Positions 26,504 to 35,619 are shown, counted from the stretch's first letter. The stretch: 64,000 nt of DNA from Pseudoalteromonas luteoviolacea (GCF_021654285.1 NZ_JAKFZS010000019.1:1-64000), one strand, 5' to 3'. Program-made: numbers and translations. Notes: generated from the letters alone by a model not told the origin.

Positions 26504-27352
26504 ATGTACTCTAAAAGAAAGTGGATGCCGATATGTTTGGCTACTTCAATTTTTCATTTTCCAGCCGTTTATGCAGAAGAAGAGACTAGCTTCTGGGAAG
26601 GGTTTTCAAATAAGCGCGAAGCAGGCGGGTTCCTGTCATTAGGTTTAGGTGCTTCTTATGGTGGGGGATTACTTACAAATATTGCCACTCGGCCAATTTT
26701 AAATATCAACGGTAATTATTACTTTGAAAATGGACTGTTTGTTGAAGTGCCTGGGAGTGACAGTAAATTTGAGCCGCAATGGGCGATGGGCTACAACCTT
26801 TATAATTCTAGCGAGTGGGAGTTTGATGTTATTTTCTCGGCTGCGCATGCACACATTTCTTACTATGGATATGTATCAAATGCATATGATGAGAGGGATT
26901 TGACTGGGTATGTAGGGCTTCGTGTCACTGGCGCTATAGGCAGCTATCAAATTCAAACCATCCTTGCACCTAAAGCGGACAATAGTGAATATGATGGGGG
27001 AACTTACGCCTCTTTTTGGGTTGCGAAATCATGGCAACATAAAAATTGGCACTTTTATAGTTCGGTCGGCTTTCAATATCGTAACAGCGCTATGCTTAAT
27101 TATTACTATGGTGTGCCTTACAAATCAGCAAGAGTAGATCCTTATCAAGCCTCTGGTGGGGTGAACACCAAATTAAAGCTGGGCTTTACGACGCCAGTTG
27201 GCAAGCGCTGGGTGGTTGATGGCGCTATTGGTCTGACTGATTATGCCACCAGTATAGACGATAGTCCGTATTCGTTAGATGCACTTAACACCATCTCCAA
27301 TCGAAGCAGACTTGGTCGCCATATTAGCGTTACCATGAGCTACGTGTTTTAG
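26504..27352 (+). CDS. MipA/OmpV-family outer-membrane protein
   Basis: A 282-residue exported beta-barrel protein. Signal peptide of about 24 residues ending in VYAEE; then alternating amphipathic strands rich in aromatic residues and a C-terminal phenylalanine (MSYVF), typical of barrels recognised by the BAM machinery. GLGASYGGG and the spacing of strands resemble MipA/OmpV proteins, which have been linked to murein-hydrolase scaffolding and to outer-membrane permeability. It is the first gene of a four-gene operon with a DUF3019 protein, a response regulator and a kinase. A TATAAT lies at 26433-26438. Confidence 0.8.
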   Translation: MYSKRKWMPICLATSIFHFPAVYAEEETSFWEGFSNKREAGGFLSLGLGASYGGGLLTNIATRPILNINGNYYFENGLFVEVPGSDSKFEPQWAMGYNLYNSSEWEFDVIFSAAHAHISYYGYVSNAYDERDLTGYVGLRVTGAIGSYQIQTILAPKADNSEYDGGTYASFWVAKSWQHKNWHFYSSVGFQYRNSAMLNYYYGVPYKSARVDPYQASGGVNTKLKLGFTTPVGKRWVVDGAIGLTDYATSIDDSPYSLDALNTISNRSRLGRHISVTMSYVF

Positions 27353-27360
27353 GAGGCGAA

Positions 27361-27729
27361 ATGAAAAAATATATTGCTGTTTTTTTCCTTACGCCAGTCC
27401 TAGCATGCGCAGCCTCTAACGAGCCACAGTTGAACATTAAGCCTGAGCAATGCGTTGCATTGGAGCAGGGACAAAAATGCTATGTCGATGTTTCTGTGAG
27501 CTGGCAAACGAACAGTGTCGGTAACTATTGCTTATTTGCCAACGAGCAGCAGTTGCATTGCTGGCAAAACGTTGCACATGGAAAATGGCAAAGCGAAATT
27601 ATGATGACGGATAATTTAGCCGTTAGCCTAAAAAGCGACAGTGAAAAAATTATCTTTACCAAAACAATAGAATACGCTTGGATTTATAAAAAAAGAAAAA
27701 GCAAAGCGGTACGATGGAGAATGTTTTAA
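27361..27729 (+). CDS. DUF3019-family exported protein
   Basis: A 122-residue protein with a short signal peptide (cleavage near ACAAS) and four cysteines in the mature part that could form two disulphides. LNIKPEQCVALEQGQKCYV fits the DUF3019 family, which I recall being found next to MipA-like genes and two-component systems in Shewanella and Pseudoalteromonas. The tail is basic (KKRKSKAVRWR). It starts 8 bp after the MipA-like stop, with AGGAGG just before it. Function unknown; it may help sense envelope state for the downstream kinase. Confidence 0.72.
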   Translation: MKKYIAVFFLTPVLACAASNEPQLNIKPEQCVALEQGQKCYVDVSVSWQTNSVGNYCLFANEQQLHCWQNVAHGKWQSEIMMTDNLAVSLKSDSEKIIFTKTIEYAWIYKKRKSKAVRWRMF

Positions 27730-27739
27730 GGATGTGCAG

Positions 27740-28432
27740 ATGAGCCAGTGCAAGGTTGCTTTAGTAGAAGATGATATCGAGTTGGCCCAGTGGATAGCGG
27801 ATTATCTCAGAGCAAAACAGTACCATGTTGATGTTTATCATGATGGGTTAGTTGGCTTTGAAGCGATCCAAAAGACCAAACCCGATCTCATTATTTTAGA
27901 TGGCATGCTACCCAGTATGGACGGCTTAGATGTGTGCAAAGCGCTGAGGCAATTAATGCAAACGCCGATTTTAATGTTGACGGCCAGAGATGAAGAAATT
28001 GACGAAATCTTAGGGTTAGAAATGGGCGCTGACGACTATTTAACAAAACCGGTGAGAGGCCGTTTATTGGAAGCCCGAATGCGGACCTTGCTAAGACGTG
28101 CCACAGTGACTAAAGAAGTTAATGATGAAAAATTAGTGATAGGTGCCCTTGAAGTTGATATGGGTAATCGACAAGTGCTACTCGGTGGTCAAAATATTCA
28201 AGTATCAAGCAATGAGTTTGATGTCTTATGGGTGCTAGCTAAGCACGCAGGGAGCGTCGTAACACGCCAGGATTTAGTGCAAGAGCTACGAGGTTTTGAG
28301 TATGACGGCTTTGATCGCACCATAGATTTGCGCGTATCTCGGTTACGGAAAAAACTCGGCGATAAAGAAGCGCCTTACAAAATAGCCACTGTGTGGGGCA
28401 AGGGCTATCAGCTGTCTAAGGATACTTGGTAA
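27740..28432 (+). CDS. OmpR-family response regulator, RstA-like
   Basis: A 230-residue regulator. ATG 27740 is preferred over the in-frame GTG at 27734 because AAGGA lies 7 nt upstream. The receiver shows EDD at the start, the phosphoacceptor aspartate in ILDGMLPSMDGLDV and the lysine in YLTKPVRG. The winged helix contains DRTIDLRVSRLRKKLGD. It follows the DUF3019 gene closely and precedes its kinase, so it is a complete operon-encoded pair, probably controlling the MipA-like protein upstream. Confidence 0.88.
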   Translation: MSQCKVALVEDDIELAQWIADYLRAKQYHVDVYHDGLVGFEAIQKTKPDLIILDGMLPSMDGLDVCKALRQLMQTPILMLTARDEEIDEILGLEMGADDYLTKPVRGRLLEARMRTLLRRATVTKEVNDEKLVIGALEVDMGNRQVLLGGQNIQVSSNEFDVLWVLAKHAGSVVTRQDLVQELRGFEYDGFDRTIDLRVSRLRKKLGDKEAPYKIATVWGKGYQLSKDTW

Positions 28433-28461
28433 TGGAATTATCTAGAAGGCAGTCTATTTAA

Positions 28462-29721
28462 ATGTGGAGGTTTGTCATTGCGCTTGTAAGTGTGCTGATC
28501 ATCGCAAGCATAGCCCTGGGTCAGGTATTTGATGTCCTCTATTCCTCGGAGGAGTCTGCACAATCCGATGTATCAGAGCAACTTGCTTTGGCATTGCCAT
28601 TATTAAAGATGATGGCATCTCAAGAAAGTCATTTCGTTTTCGATAAACAACTTCAGCAGAGAATTCTAGGTGATCGCAATGCATTTGTGCGCCTTCACTC
28701 TATGGATGAGTACCCTTTGCCGATTCAATTACAACAGCAGCTTCAAAGACAAGAGCCTATCTACCTTGAGACGCAGGATCACGTGAAAGTTCATCTGTTG
28801 ACCAGTGATCAGACTATTTTGGTTTATCAGTATAATAAGCTGGCTGAACAAGATGATTACCGCCTTTCTTTAACGCTTATTTTTTACTTTCTTCTTGTCA
28901 TCATTTTAGTGCTTTTCTTAACCCCTTTTGTTCGTAGGCTAATGCATTTAAGCGATACAGCCGCCAAATTTGGTGATGGCCAATTAGATGTTAGGTTAAA
29001 GGTGGGCACGCTTTGGTATATTCGAGATATTGAGCTGTCATTTAATCAGATGGCAAACAAGATTAACCTGCTCATGGATGATATTAAATTACTTGCTGGT
29101 GGGTTATCCCATGAGTTAAGGACGCCATTGGCCCGAATACGCATGGGCCTAGATACCATTGTCGAAACACAAGATGAAGCGCTTAGGAGCAAATACGAAG
29201 CGCGCGTAAACCAGCAATTAGATGATATGGAAGGCTTGCTTATTCATATGTTGGATTTTGCTAGATTACAGCATAGTTTAGATGAGGCTACTCCTCAGCC
29301 GCTTGATCTGGTTACGGCACTCCCTAACTTGGTTGACCTCTCTTTTGATGATGCCGTTGAGCTGAATATCACATTGCAACAAGCGTTCATTCATGTTGAT
29401 CAACGTTATTTTACTATGGCTATCTCTAATATCATTGATAATGCGCTGAAGTATGGACATAGCCGTTGTGTGGTGACGGTAAAGCAAGAGAAAAGTGAGT
29501 ATGTGGTTGCAATCAGTGATGATGGAAACGGCATTGATGCGAGCAAAGCAGCTGAAGTATTTAAACCGTTTGTCAGGCTTAATCGCCAGCACTGCACTGG
29601 ATTTGGGATTGGTTTAGCATTCAGTGCCAAAATTATTGCGCGCTATCGAGGGGAAATCTTTGCGGGTGTTTGCGCTGAACTAGGAGGTGCCTGCATAACC
29701 GTGAAGTTCCCAGCCTTATAA
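28462..29721 (+). CDS. Sensor histidine kinase, RstB-like
   Basis: A 419-residue membrane kinase with two membrane segments (about 4-22 and 138-158) bounding a periplasmic sensor of about 115 residues, then HAMP, the phosphoacceptor box GGLSHELRTPLARIRMGLD (about 213-231) and an ATPase domain with N box NIIDNALKYG, G1 DDGNGID and G2 GFGIGLAFSAKII. It is the partner of the regulator 29 bp upstream. The ribosome-binding site is weak. The signal is unknown. Confidence 0.87.
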   Translation: MWRFVIALVSVLIIASIALGQVFDVLYSSEESAQSDVSEQLALALPLLKMMASQESHFVFDKQLQQRILGDRNAFVRLHSMDEYPLPIQLQQQLQRQEPIYLETQDHVKVHLLTSDQTILVYQYNKLAEQDDYRLSLTLIFYFLLVIILVLFLTPFVRRLMHLSDTAAKFGDGQLDVRLKVGTLWYIRDIELSFNQMANKINLLMDDIKLLAGGLSHELRTPLARIRMGLDTIVETQDEALRSKYEARVNQQLDDMEGLLIHMLDFARLQHSLDEATPQPLDLVTALPNLVDLSFDDAVELNITLQQAFIHVDQRYFTMAISNIIDNALKYGHSRCVVTVKQEKSEYVVAISDDGNGIDASKAAEVFKPFVRLNRQHCTGFGIGLAFSAKIIARYRGEIFAGVCAELGGACITVKFPAL

Positions 29722-29984
29722 AAGACGCTTATATTGGTGAATAATTATGCTAACGACTTCATTGCAATAATCTGCATTTGAGCTTTCATAGATCTAAAAA
29801 TCCGCGTACTTTGTACACAAAACAGTGCCTAATACGCTGATATCGGTACCTTTAAAAGGGAATATTTTATCTGTCACATAAGTTTAATAATTTATAATTC
29901 CTGTTTGTACAACGGATTAGGATTTTAGCTCTAATTTGTGTTTGACCAATTTGGAACCTTCCTATACATTCCTCCTGAAATTTA
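29722..29984. other. Intergenic region upstream of the riboswitch
   Basis: 263 bp with no ORF of interest and no clear terminator for the kinase gene. It should contain the promoter for the riboswitch-controlled gene downstream. Confidence 0.4.
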
Positions 29985-30100
29985 CACAAACTGTAGTTAC
30001 TGGCAAACTAGGTGAAAGCCTAGGACGCAAAGCTTCCGGTCTAAATGCGCTGTATATTCATGCAATGCACACGATAGCGGGGTTGCTTCATAGTTAGGGA
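29985..30100 (+). ncRNA. Cyclic-di-GMP-I (GEMM) riboswitch
   Basis: The conserved core is present in order: GGCAAA (30002-30007), a hairpin CTAGG-TGAAAG-CCTAG with a GAAA-type loop, GACGCAAAGC (the tetraloop receptor), TTCCGGTCTAA, then a second variable hairpin ending GATAGCGGGGTTGC (about 30073-30086). This is the GEMM-I layout, including the bases that bracket bound c-di-GMP. It lies about 80 nt before the start of the beta-helix protein gene. Whether binding switches expression on or off cannot be read with certainty. Confidence 0.88.
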
Positions 30101-30178
30101 TACTGTGAATATTCAAGATGGATGTGACTGCCAGATCTACTCAATACCACTACTGAACGTAGTTATTTGAGGATAGAT

Positions 30179-32410
30179 ATGAAAATATTTTCTAATAAAC
30201 CAATGCTAGTAGCACTATGCGCTGCGACAGGTTGGCTTCCAATGCAAGGCTATGCAAACGATTTCTGGCATAGCTACCTAGAGTCTAGATCATCACAATC
30301 AGATCTGAGAGATCCTAACACGCAAATAGCAGATGATCAGATCATCTCTAACTTTTCATACGCGGGATACCAGTTCTCAAACCAAGCGATCCCGAGTGTC
30401 AATGAACTTGGCTACCGTATTTTTGATGTAACTGGCTATGGTGCAGATATTGCCCCTGGTCGTTCGGACAAGCAGGCGGTACGTGATGCCATTGCAGCAG
30501 CTGAAAAGCACATCGATGAGGGTGGTAAAGGCGCAGTTATTTATTTCCCTAACGGTACGTATGACTTGAACACTTTGTCTGATGTTGCAGATATAGATAA
30601 GTCCGATACTGTCGAAGGTCGTAAGAGTCGTGAAAGCGCAACTATTAAGATATCACGTGGTAACGTGATATTGCGTGGTGAGAGCCAGCTGAGTATTTTA
30701 AAAATGGACCAGCATTTAGATTTGGTTTATCCAAACAAAATGTGGACAAGTCCTTATCTATTTGAGATTGGTTATAACTACGCTAACCGCGATCCTAAAG
30801 TGAAAAGTGTGCGTGAGTCAGTAACCTCTCCTAGCAAAGAGCGTTTTATTACTGATATTACTTCTAGCCACCCAAGACAATCTACACGTTCTGTGCAAGT
30901 TCGTGATACATCTCTACTTAAAGTAGGTCAGTGGGTGCAGCTGTCTCGTTTTGATCCTCGCCCAGAGACGATTGCCAAAGCATTATCACCTTATAAGTTA
31001 GATGGTAAGTGGGGCATGATCAAAAAAGGGGTTCGCTCACAAGAATTTCATCAAATTACTGCCATTGAAGGTAATGAAGTGACATTCGCCGCGGTTATTC
31101 ATCATGATGTTGAAAACGATGGGTACTGGGGTTTGAAACAAGCACGCCTGGTGCAAAATATCGGTGTTGAAAACCTAACAATTCAAGGTAATTGGCAGGA
31201 ATCATTTAAACATCATAAAAGTGGTGTGCATGATGGTGGGTGGAGCGCTATTCGTTTCTCTCGCGTTGCGCATGCATGGCTTAAAAACGTGGAGTTTATC
31301 GACTTAAACCAAGGCGTTTCTGTGGTAAACAGTGCTGCGATGACCCTAAAAGACTTAGCGTTTACGGGTAACCCAGGCCATATCAGCTTAGACATTAATG
31401 CATCGACCCATGTTTTGGCACAAAACATTGATGATCAAGCTGAGCACTGGCATGCAGCGGGCTTTTCTCATAAAGCTGCGGGTAACGTAATTTCTGGATC
31501 AACGCACTCTCCTGATCGTTTCCATAACTTGCATGCCAATATGCCTTACAGCAATTTAATTGAAAACAGCACTGGCGGTTGGAATTATGGCTTTATGGGC
31601 GGCTCTGTCGGTGCACAGCCTAACCACCTTAAGCATTTAGTATTTTGGAACATCACCAATACAGCACAAAACGAGTCTATTGATAAGTGGGCGTTTATGC
31701 GCCACGACAGCAAGTATGGTCGTGTGATCATGCCATATGTAGTTGGCTTAAAAGGTGCTGGTTTTAATGGCTTTGAGAGTCAGCAAAGATATGACACAAG
31801 TTTGGCTGATAAGCCACAAGCACATGTGCAAAGTCACACTGATATCGAAAGTTTATACGCGCAACAGTTACAGCAACGCCGCTGTGCAAAAAAAGTGACT
31901 GGTGACAATTTAATTGGTGCTTGGTCATTAAAAGGCAATGTGTGTGACCTGTCAGGTCAAGGGCAAGACGGCAAAGTGTATGGTGAATACCAAGGTACAT
32001 TTAACGGCGTTGATCAGCGTATTGAGCTTGGTGACATCGACCAATTTAGCAAAATCGAGCTTGAGTTTAAATACGATAATTTCAGCACGGCTAAAACGGG
32101 TTTTATGTTATCGAAAGGTAATTACGGTACACAAAACGCATATTACATCCAAGTAAATAAAGAAGGCGTGATCAGTGCACGTATCAATGGCAAAGGCGTT
32201 AATGCAGGTAATTTTGCTGATGGTCAATGGCACAAACTTGAAATGCAGCTAGAGGGTAATGTTTTATCTCTGAGCATTGATGGTCAGTCAATGGGTAGTA
32301 AGAGCATTGTGCTACCAAAGCAAAATGACGTGCCACTTAGCGTTGGCTCTACACCAAAGAACACTTATCCGTTCAAAGGTGAAGTAAGAAACGTTCGCGT
32401 ATATCGCTAA
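30179..32410 (+). CDS. Secreted parallel beta-helix protein with C-terminal LamG-like domain
   Basis: A 743-residue exported protein. ATG 30179 is chosen since GAGG lies 9 nt upstream (the frame could begin at TTG 30167). Signal peptide of about 26 residues (ending QGYA). The N-terminal third has the pectate-lyase-superfamily signature DVTGYGADIAPGRSDKQAV (about 86-104) and GAVIYFPNGTYDL. Repeated short beta strands build a right-handed helix to about residue 550. The last 160 residues form a concanavalin-like sugar-binding lid. Likely a polysaccharide lyase or adhesin acting on extracellular glycans. Catalytic residues were not assigned. The c-di-GMP riboswitch ahead ties it to biofilm or attachment state. 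Confidence 0.82.
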   Translation: MKIFSNKPMLVALCAATGWLPMQGYANDFWHSYLESRSSQSDLRDPNTQIADDQIISNFSYAGYQFSNQAIPSVNELGYRIFDVTGYGADIAPGRSDKQAVRDAIAAAEKHIDEGGKGAVIYFPNGTYDLNTLSDVADIDKSDTVEGRKSRESATIKISRGNVILRGESQLSILKMDQHLDLVYPNKMWTSPYLFEIGYNYANRDPKVKSVRESVTSPSKERFITDITSSHPRQSTRSVQVRDTSLLKVGQWVQLSRFDPRPETIAKALSPYKLDGKWGMIKKGVRSQEFHQITAIEGNEVTFAAVIHHDVENDGYWGLKQARLVQNIGVENLTIQGNWQESFKHHKSGVHDGGWSAIRFSRVAHAWLKNVEFIDLNQGVSVVNSAAMTLKDLAFTGNPGHISLDINASTHVLAQNIDDQAEHWHAAGFSHKAAGNVISGSTHSPDRFHNLHANMPYSNLIENSTGGWNYGFMGGSVGAQPNHLKHLVFWNITNTAQNESIDKWAFMRHDSKYGRVIMPYVVGLKGAGFNGFESQQRYDTSLADKPQAHVQSHTDIESLYAQQLQQRRCAKKVTGDNLIGAWSLKGNVCDLSGQGQDGKVYGEYQGTFNGVDQRIELGDIDQFSKIELEFKYDNFSTAKTGFMLSKGNYGTQNAYYIQVNKEGVISARINGKGVNAGNFADGQWHKLEMQLEGNVLSLSIDGQSMGSKSIVLPKQNDVPLSVGSTPKNTYPFKGEVRNVRVYR

Positions 32411-32515
32411 TTTTTACAAGGTGCCTACCAAGCTGGATACAAGCCGTTGGCACCTAATTTCAAGATTTATTTGGCCACAATAGAAGGCCGACAAGAAAGT
32501 AGTAAGGTATTAAAC

Positions 32516-32686
32516 ATGACAACATTACCTCCATATAAAAAGTATGCAATCGTGGCTTTGGCGTTAGTTTTTGGCTGGTTCTCAACCTTTATGGTTAATG
32601 GTATTGAAGTGAACGAAACCTCTATGTATTGCTTAAAGCTTAAAGATAAAGCAAACATGGATTTATGTAGCAAAGACGTACTGTAA
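32516..32686 (+). CDS. Small single-pass membrane protein
   Basis: A 56-residue protein from ATG 32516, which has AAGG 10 nt upstream; the frame is open from 32447. One membrane helix (about 10-28) is followed by a short tail with two cysteines (YCLKLKD and LCSKD). Not recognised. It lies 105 bp after the beta-helix gene and may share its transcript. Confidence 0.55.
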   Translation: MTTLPPYKKYAIVALALVFGWFSTFMVNGIEVNETSMYCLKLKDKANMDLCSKDVL

Positions 32687-32894
32687 AGTTGATTGTGAGG
32701 CTCGGTGCATACCTAGTGTGCCGAGCGTTAAATCGCAACTTTAGGTGTTGCTTGTTTTTTCTTTCAATTGTTTAACTCACCCAGCTCAACTTAAACCCTT
32801 TTTAAATATTCAGCCATTAAGTAGTTGGTTAAATAGTCTACACATTGTTACAAATTTCGTTTATCTAGTCTGCTATATTCAATTTTCAGTTAGA

Positions 32895-33293
32895 ATGTGT
32901 GAGATTGTTTTGAAAAACTATAAACAAAGTGTAGTGTTAGCGGTTGCAGTTGGCTTGAGTGGTTGTGTTTTTGCACCGAAAAAAACCGCCTATTTAGATG
33001 AGCACTGTGATATTGTGCGAGAAAAAACGGATATTGATGTCATCGTCTTTGCTGATGAAGCGTCTAATGTGACGCCTTACTATCCAAATGATATTTATAT
33101 TCCTGCATTGGTGGCCGCAACATCTGCTGCATTTTCATCAGTTGCTTATATATATGACAATATACAGGATTCAATTGAGTATAAAGAACAATGCGGTGAC
33201 AGAACACACTCGGAGCAAGGTGCAAAAGGCACTGAGGAATCTGCAAAGTCATGTTCAGATAGTGAACTGTGTGGAATTGAAAGAAAGCGATGA
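32895..33293 (+). CDS. Small lipoprotein, uncharacterised
   Basis: The lipobox GLSGC follows a hydrophobic stretch (VVLAVAVGLSG), so the mature protein should be a lipid-anchored envelope protein of about 108 residues with several cysteines. The frame is open from 32745, but the lipoprotein signal fits a start at ATG 32895 or at TTG 32910 (MKNYKQSVVL). Either is possible. There is a second hydrophobic stretch (ALVAATSAAFSSVAYIY). The C-terminus is polar and low in complexity. No family recognised. Confidence 0.6.
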   Translation: MCEIVLKNYKQSVVLAVAVGLSGCVFAPKKTAYLDEHCDIVREKTDIDVIVFADEASNVTPYYPNDIYIPALVAATSAAFSSVAYIYDNIQDSIEYKEQCGDRTHSEQGAKGTEESAKSCSDSELCGIERKR

Positions 33294-33302
33294 GTGACAG
33301 TT

Positions 33303-33319
33303 TGTAAAGGGGGTTTACG
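33303..33319 (+). repeat. 17-bp palindromic element, copy 3
   Basis: TGTAAAGGGGGTTTACG, one base from the perfect palindrome at 21913. It lies in the gap between the convergent lipoprotein and Hsp20 genes, ahead of an imperfect hairpin (33329-33351) that may be a weak terminator. Confidence 0.5.
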
Positions 33320-33384
33320 GCAACAGAAAAAGCCGCATATAGCGACTTTATCCAGGGGGTAATCAAATAGGTTGCTCGCTGAGA

Positions 33385-33834
33385 TTAGCGCTCGTTTTCG
33401 AGCAATTTTCCTTGGCCAATTTCAATTTTTCTTGGCTTTAATGCTTCTGGCACTTCTCTTTCTAATTTGACGACCAGTAAACCATTTTCTAATTCTGCAC
33501 CAATGACTCGAACATGATCTCCTAATTGGAAGCTTTGTTCAAAATTACGTTCAGCAATGCCTTGGTGAATAAATTTACGCTCTGCACTGTCATCTTTATT
33601 GTCTTTCTGGCCTTTGATTCTGAGCGTATTGTTCTCTGATTCTATGTGAAGTTCATCTTCGCTGAACCCGGCCACGGCCATGGTGATTTGATACTTGTCT
33701 TGGTCTAGAGCTTCAATGTTGTATGGTGGATAACTTGCCTGCTTGCCATTGTGAGCAGCGCGGTCCATAAGTGACGCTAAATGATCGAAGCCAATGAATG
33801 AACGGTATAGTGGAGTTAGATCTACGTTGCGCAT
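33385..33834 (-). CDS. Small heat-shock protein, Hsp20/IbpA family
   Basis: A 149-residue alpha-crystallin-domain chaperone that holds unfolded proteins for refolding by DnaK/ClpB. VAGFSEDELHIESENNTLRI marks the start of the domain and AELENGLLVVKLEREVPE contains the conserved A-x3-GLL block. The C-terminus carries the I-x-I-type anchoring segment (RKIEIGQG). AGAGGA lies 6 nt before the ATG within a possible temperature-sensing hairpin. It is a single-gene unit. Confidence 0.92.
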   Translation of the reverse strand: MRNVDLTPLYRSFIGFDHLASLMDRAAHNGKQASYPPYNIEALDQDKYQITMAVAGFSEDELHIESENNTLRIKGQKDNKDDSAERKFIHQGIAERNFEQSFQLGDHVRVIGAELENGLLVVKLEREVPEALKPRKIEIGQGKLLENER

Positions 33835-33841
33835 AATAATA

Positions 33842-33857
33842 TCCTCTTAATAAGCGA
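33842..33857 (-). promoter_or_regulatory. Possible ROSE-type RNA thermometer
   Basis: In the Hsp20 leader the minus strand has TCGCT (33853-33857) seven bases before AGGA of the ribosome-binding site (33842-33845). ROSE elements use U(U/C)GCU opposite AGGA with a G-G mismatch, and they typically control small heat-shock genes including E. coli ibpA. The upstream hairpins of a full ROSE element were not verified. Confidence 0.4.
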
Positions 33858-33929
33858 TAATGTTTGTTTACCCTTCTTTTGAACTGATAAACAAACTAAA
33901 AAAATAACATTTGTTTTGGTTGGGACCCT

Positions 33930-33985
33930 GTCGGCGTCCTCACAATACTATCTATGGACGGGGCAAATAGTTTTCAAGTAAAAAA
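33930..33985 (-). promoter_or_regulatory. Possible heat-shock (sigma-32) promoter of hsp20
   Basis: The minus strand reads CTTGAAA, then 13 bases, then TCCATA. The first element is a full sigma-32 -35 box; the -10 (consensus CCCCAT) is only partly matched, although CCCCGT lies close by at short spacing. It would give a leader of about 110 nt. Confidence 0.4.
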
Positions 33986-34033
33986 TTAAAATAAATTTTA
34001 AAAAGCCAATTTATCGGGCTTTTCCGGAGAGTT

Positions 34034-35619
34034 TTAGCATAGTTTGGATTCGCCTGAATATACAGTAAAGCGCTTTCCAATATGTACTTGGTCATTTTTG
34101 AAGCCAACAAAAGGCACGTGATGCCAATTGGCTTGTAGTCGTTCTTCGTTGATTTCCAATGTCACGAACCCTCGGTTTGCGAGATCAATATAGCGAATAT
34201 GTGGGTTCTCAGGCATTAAGATTTTGCCAACGTCTCCGACTAGCTGCTGTAGTCCCGGCACAGGGATAGAAGGTGAGGTCACTGATGAAGTCACGATTTC
34301 CACAGCGACGGCACCATCATGGGTAAAACGGTTGTATTTTCGTCAGTCGTAAGGGTCTTTGCAGATGTTAGCAGCCCAAGACGAGTGCACATCTCCGGTC
34401 AATAAAACGGCGTTATTGATGTGATTGTGTTCAATAAAATCTAATAGTCGGTTTCTGGCTGCTGGATATCCATCCCAAGAGTCTGTATAAATAGGCTTAC
34501 CAAGCATCTGAATTTGCATCATTTGTACTTGCTGGCCAATTAACTGCCATGTTACGCCATTGCGTTTGCCATCTAACAAGTTGTCTTGTAGCCACTGTTC
34601 TTGCTCATAGCCGAGTAATGTGCGCTGTTCGTCTAGGCGTGCAGGGTCTTTCACATCGACTTGTTGATCTCTACCAATAAAGCGGGTGTCTATCATATTA
34701 AGTTCAGCCAGGTTACCAAATCGAAAACGGCGGTATGCTTTTTCTCTGTTAGTGTGTTGAGGCTCTCTTATTGGCATCCATTCATAGTAGGCTTGAATGG
34801 CGGCACGGCTACGCGCTTGCCATGTGCCCTCTCCATCATTATGATTTTTTGCACCTTCTCGCCATGTGTCATTAGTAAACTCATGGTCATCCCAAATACA
34901 GATCATCGGGTGGGTTTGATGCAGTTTTTGTAGATCAGTATCCGTTTTATAGCAAGCATGTCTTTGGCGGTAGTTGGATAATGTCACCATTTCGTGATTT
35001 GGTGTGACTTTACGATTCCATAAAAAAGGATTTCTGTAGATGTCTTTATTGCCATACTCATATAAATAATCACCCAGATGCAGTACAGCGTCTAAGTCTG
35101 CAATCTCTGCGATACGTGCATACACATTAAAGTAGCCGTAACTGAAGTGAGAGCATGATGCCATCGCTAATTTGATTGTGCTGACATCATATTCTGGCAG
35201 GGTTTTGGTTTTTCCAGTTGGTGAGATGATTGGCTCATCGAGCTCATCGATAATAAATCGATATACATATCGTGTGTTTTCTTGTAGGCCTTTGGCATCT
35301 ACTTTTACAGTAAAGTCTTGCGCTTGGCTTGTGAGGACATGACCACTGGAAACGATATTAGAAAAACTGCTATCAGTTGCTATTTGCCAAATTACCTTGA
35401 CCGTTAATGTGTTGATATCTAGCCGTGCTTTTACTTCTTTAGGTATCGTGACCCTAGTCCATAATATCACAATATCACGCTATCCGATAAAGGGTCGCCG
35501 CTTGCAACACCATGGCCAAAAGGATTCTCTGAAAAGGTACAGCCTGATAGCGATAGGCTCAATGGTAAGCTCGAGATGATCATGCTGCTTTTAATAAACT
35601 GGCGACGGGAAATATTCAT
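34034..35619 (-). pseudogene. phoD: phoD-like alkaline phosphatase, disrupted
   Basis: Reads as one PhoD phosphodiesterase/phosphatase of about 525 residues with two breaks. Intact parts: a Tat-type start (MNISRRQFIKSS) with lipobox LSLSGC, then GHGVASGDPLSDSVIL; the metal-site blocks LGDYLYEYG, WDDHEFTNDTW and LLTGDVHSSW; and a tail with TSSVTSPS. Break 1: an 8-bp tandem duplication (AATATCAC at 35463-35470 and 35471-35478) shifts the frame inside VILWTRVT. Break 2: an in-frame TGA (34343-34345) replaces a codon after KDPYD, while the same frame continues as RKYNRFTHDGAVAVEIV. Both breaks would block a full-length protein, so recent inactivation is likely. Confidence 0.85.

Noticed and set aside
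34343..34345. TGA in phoD as a selenocysteine codon
   Set aside because: The gene also has a frameshift upstream, no SECIS-like hairpin was seen, and PhoD enzymes are not known selenoproteins.
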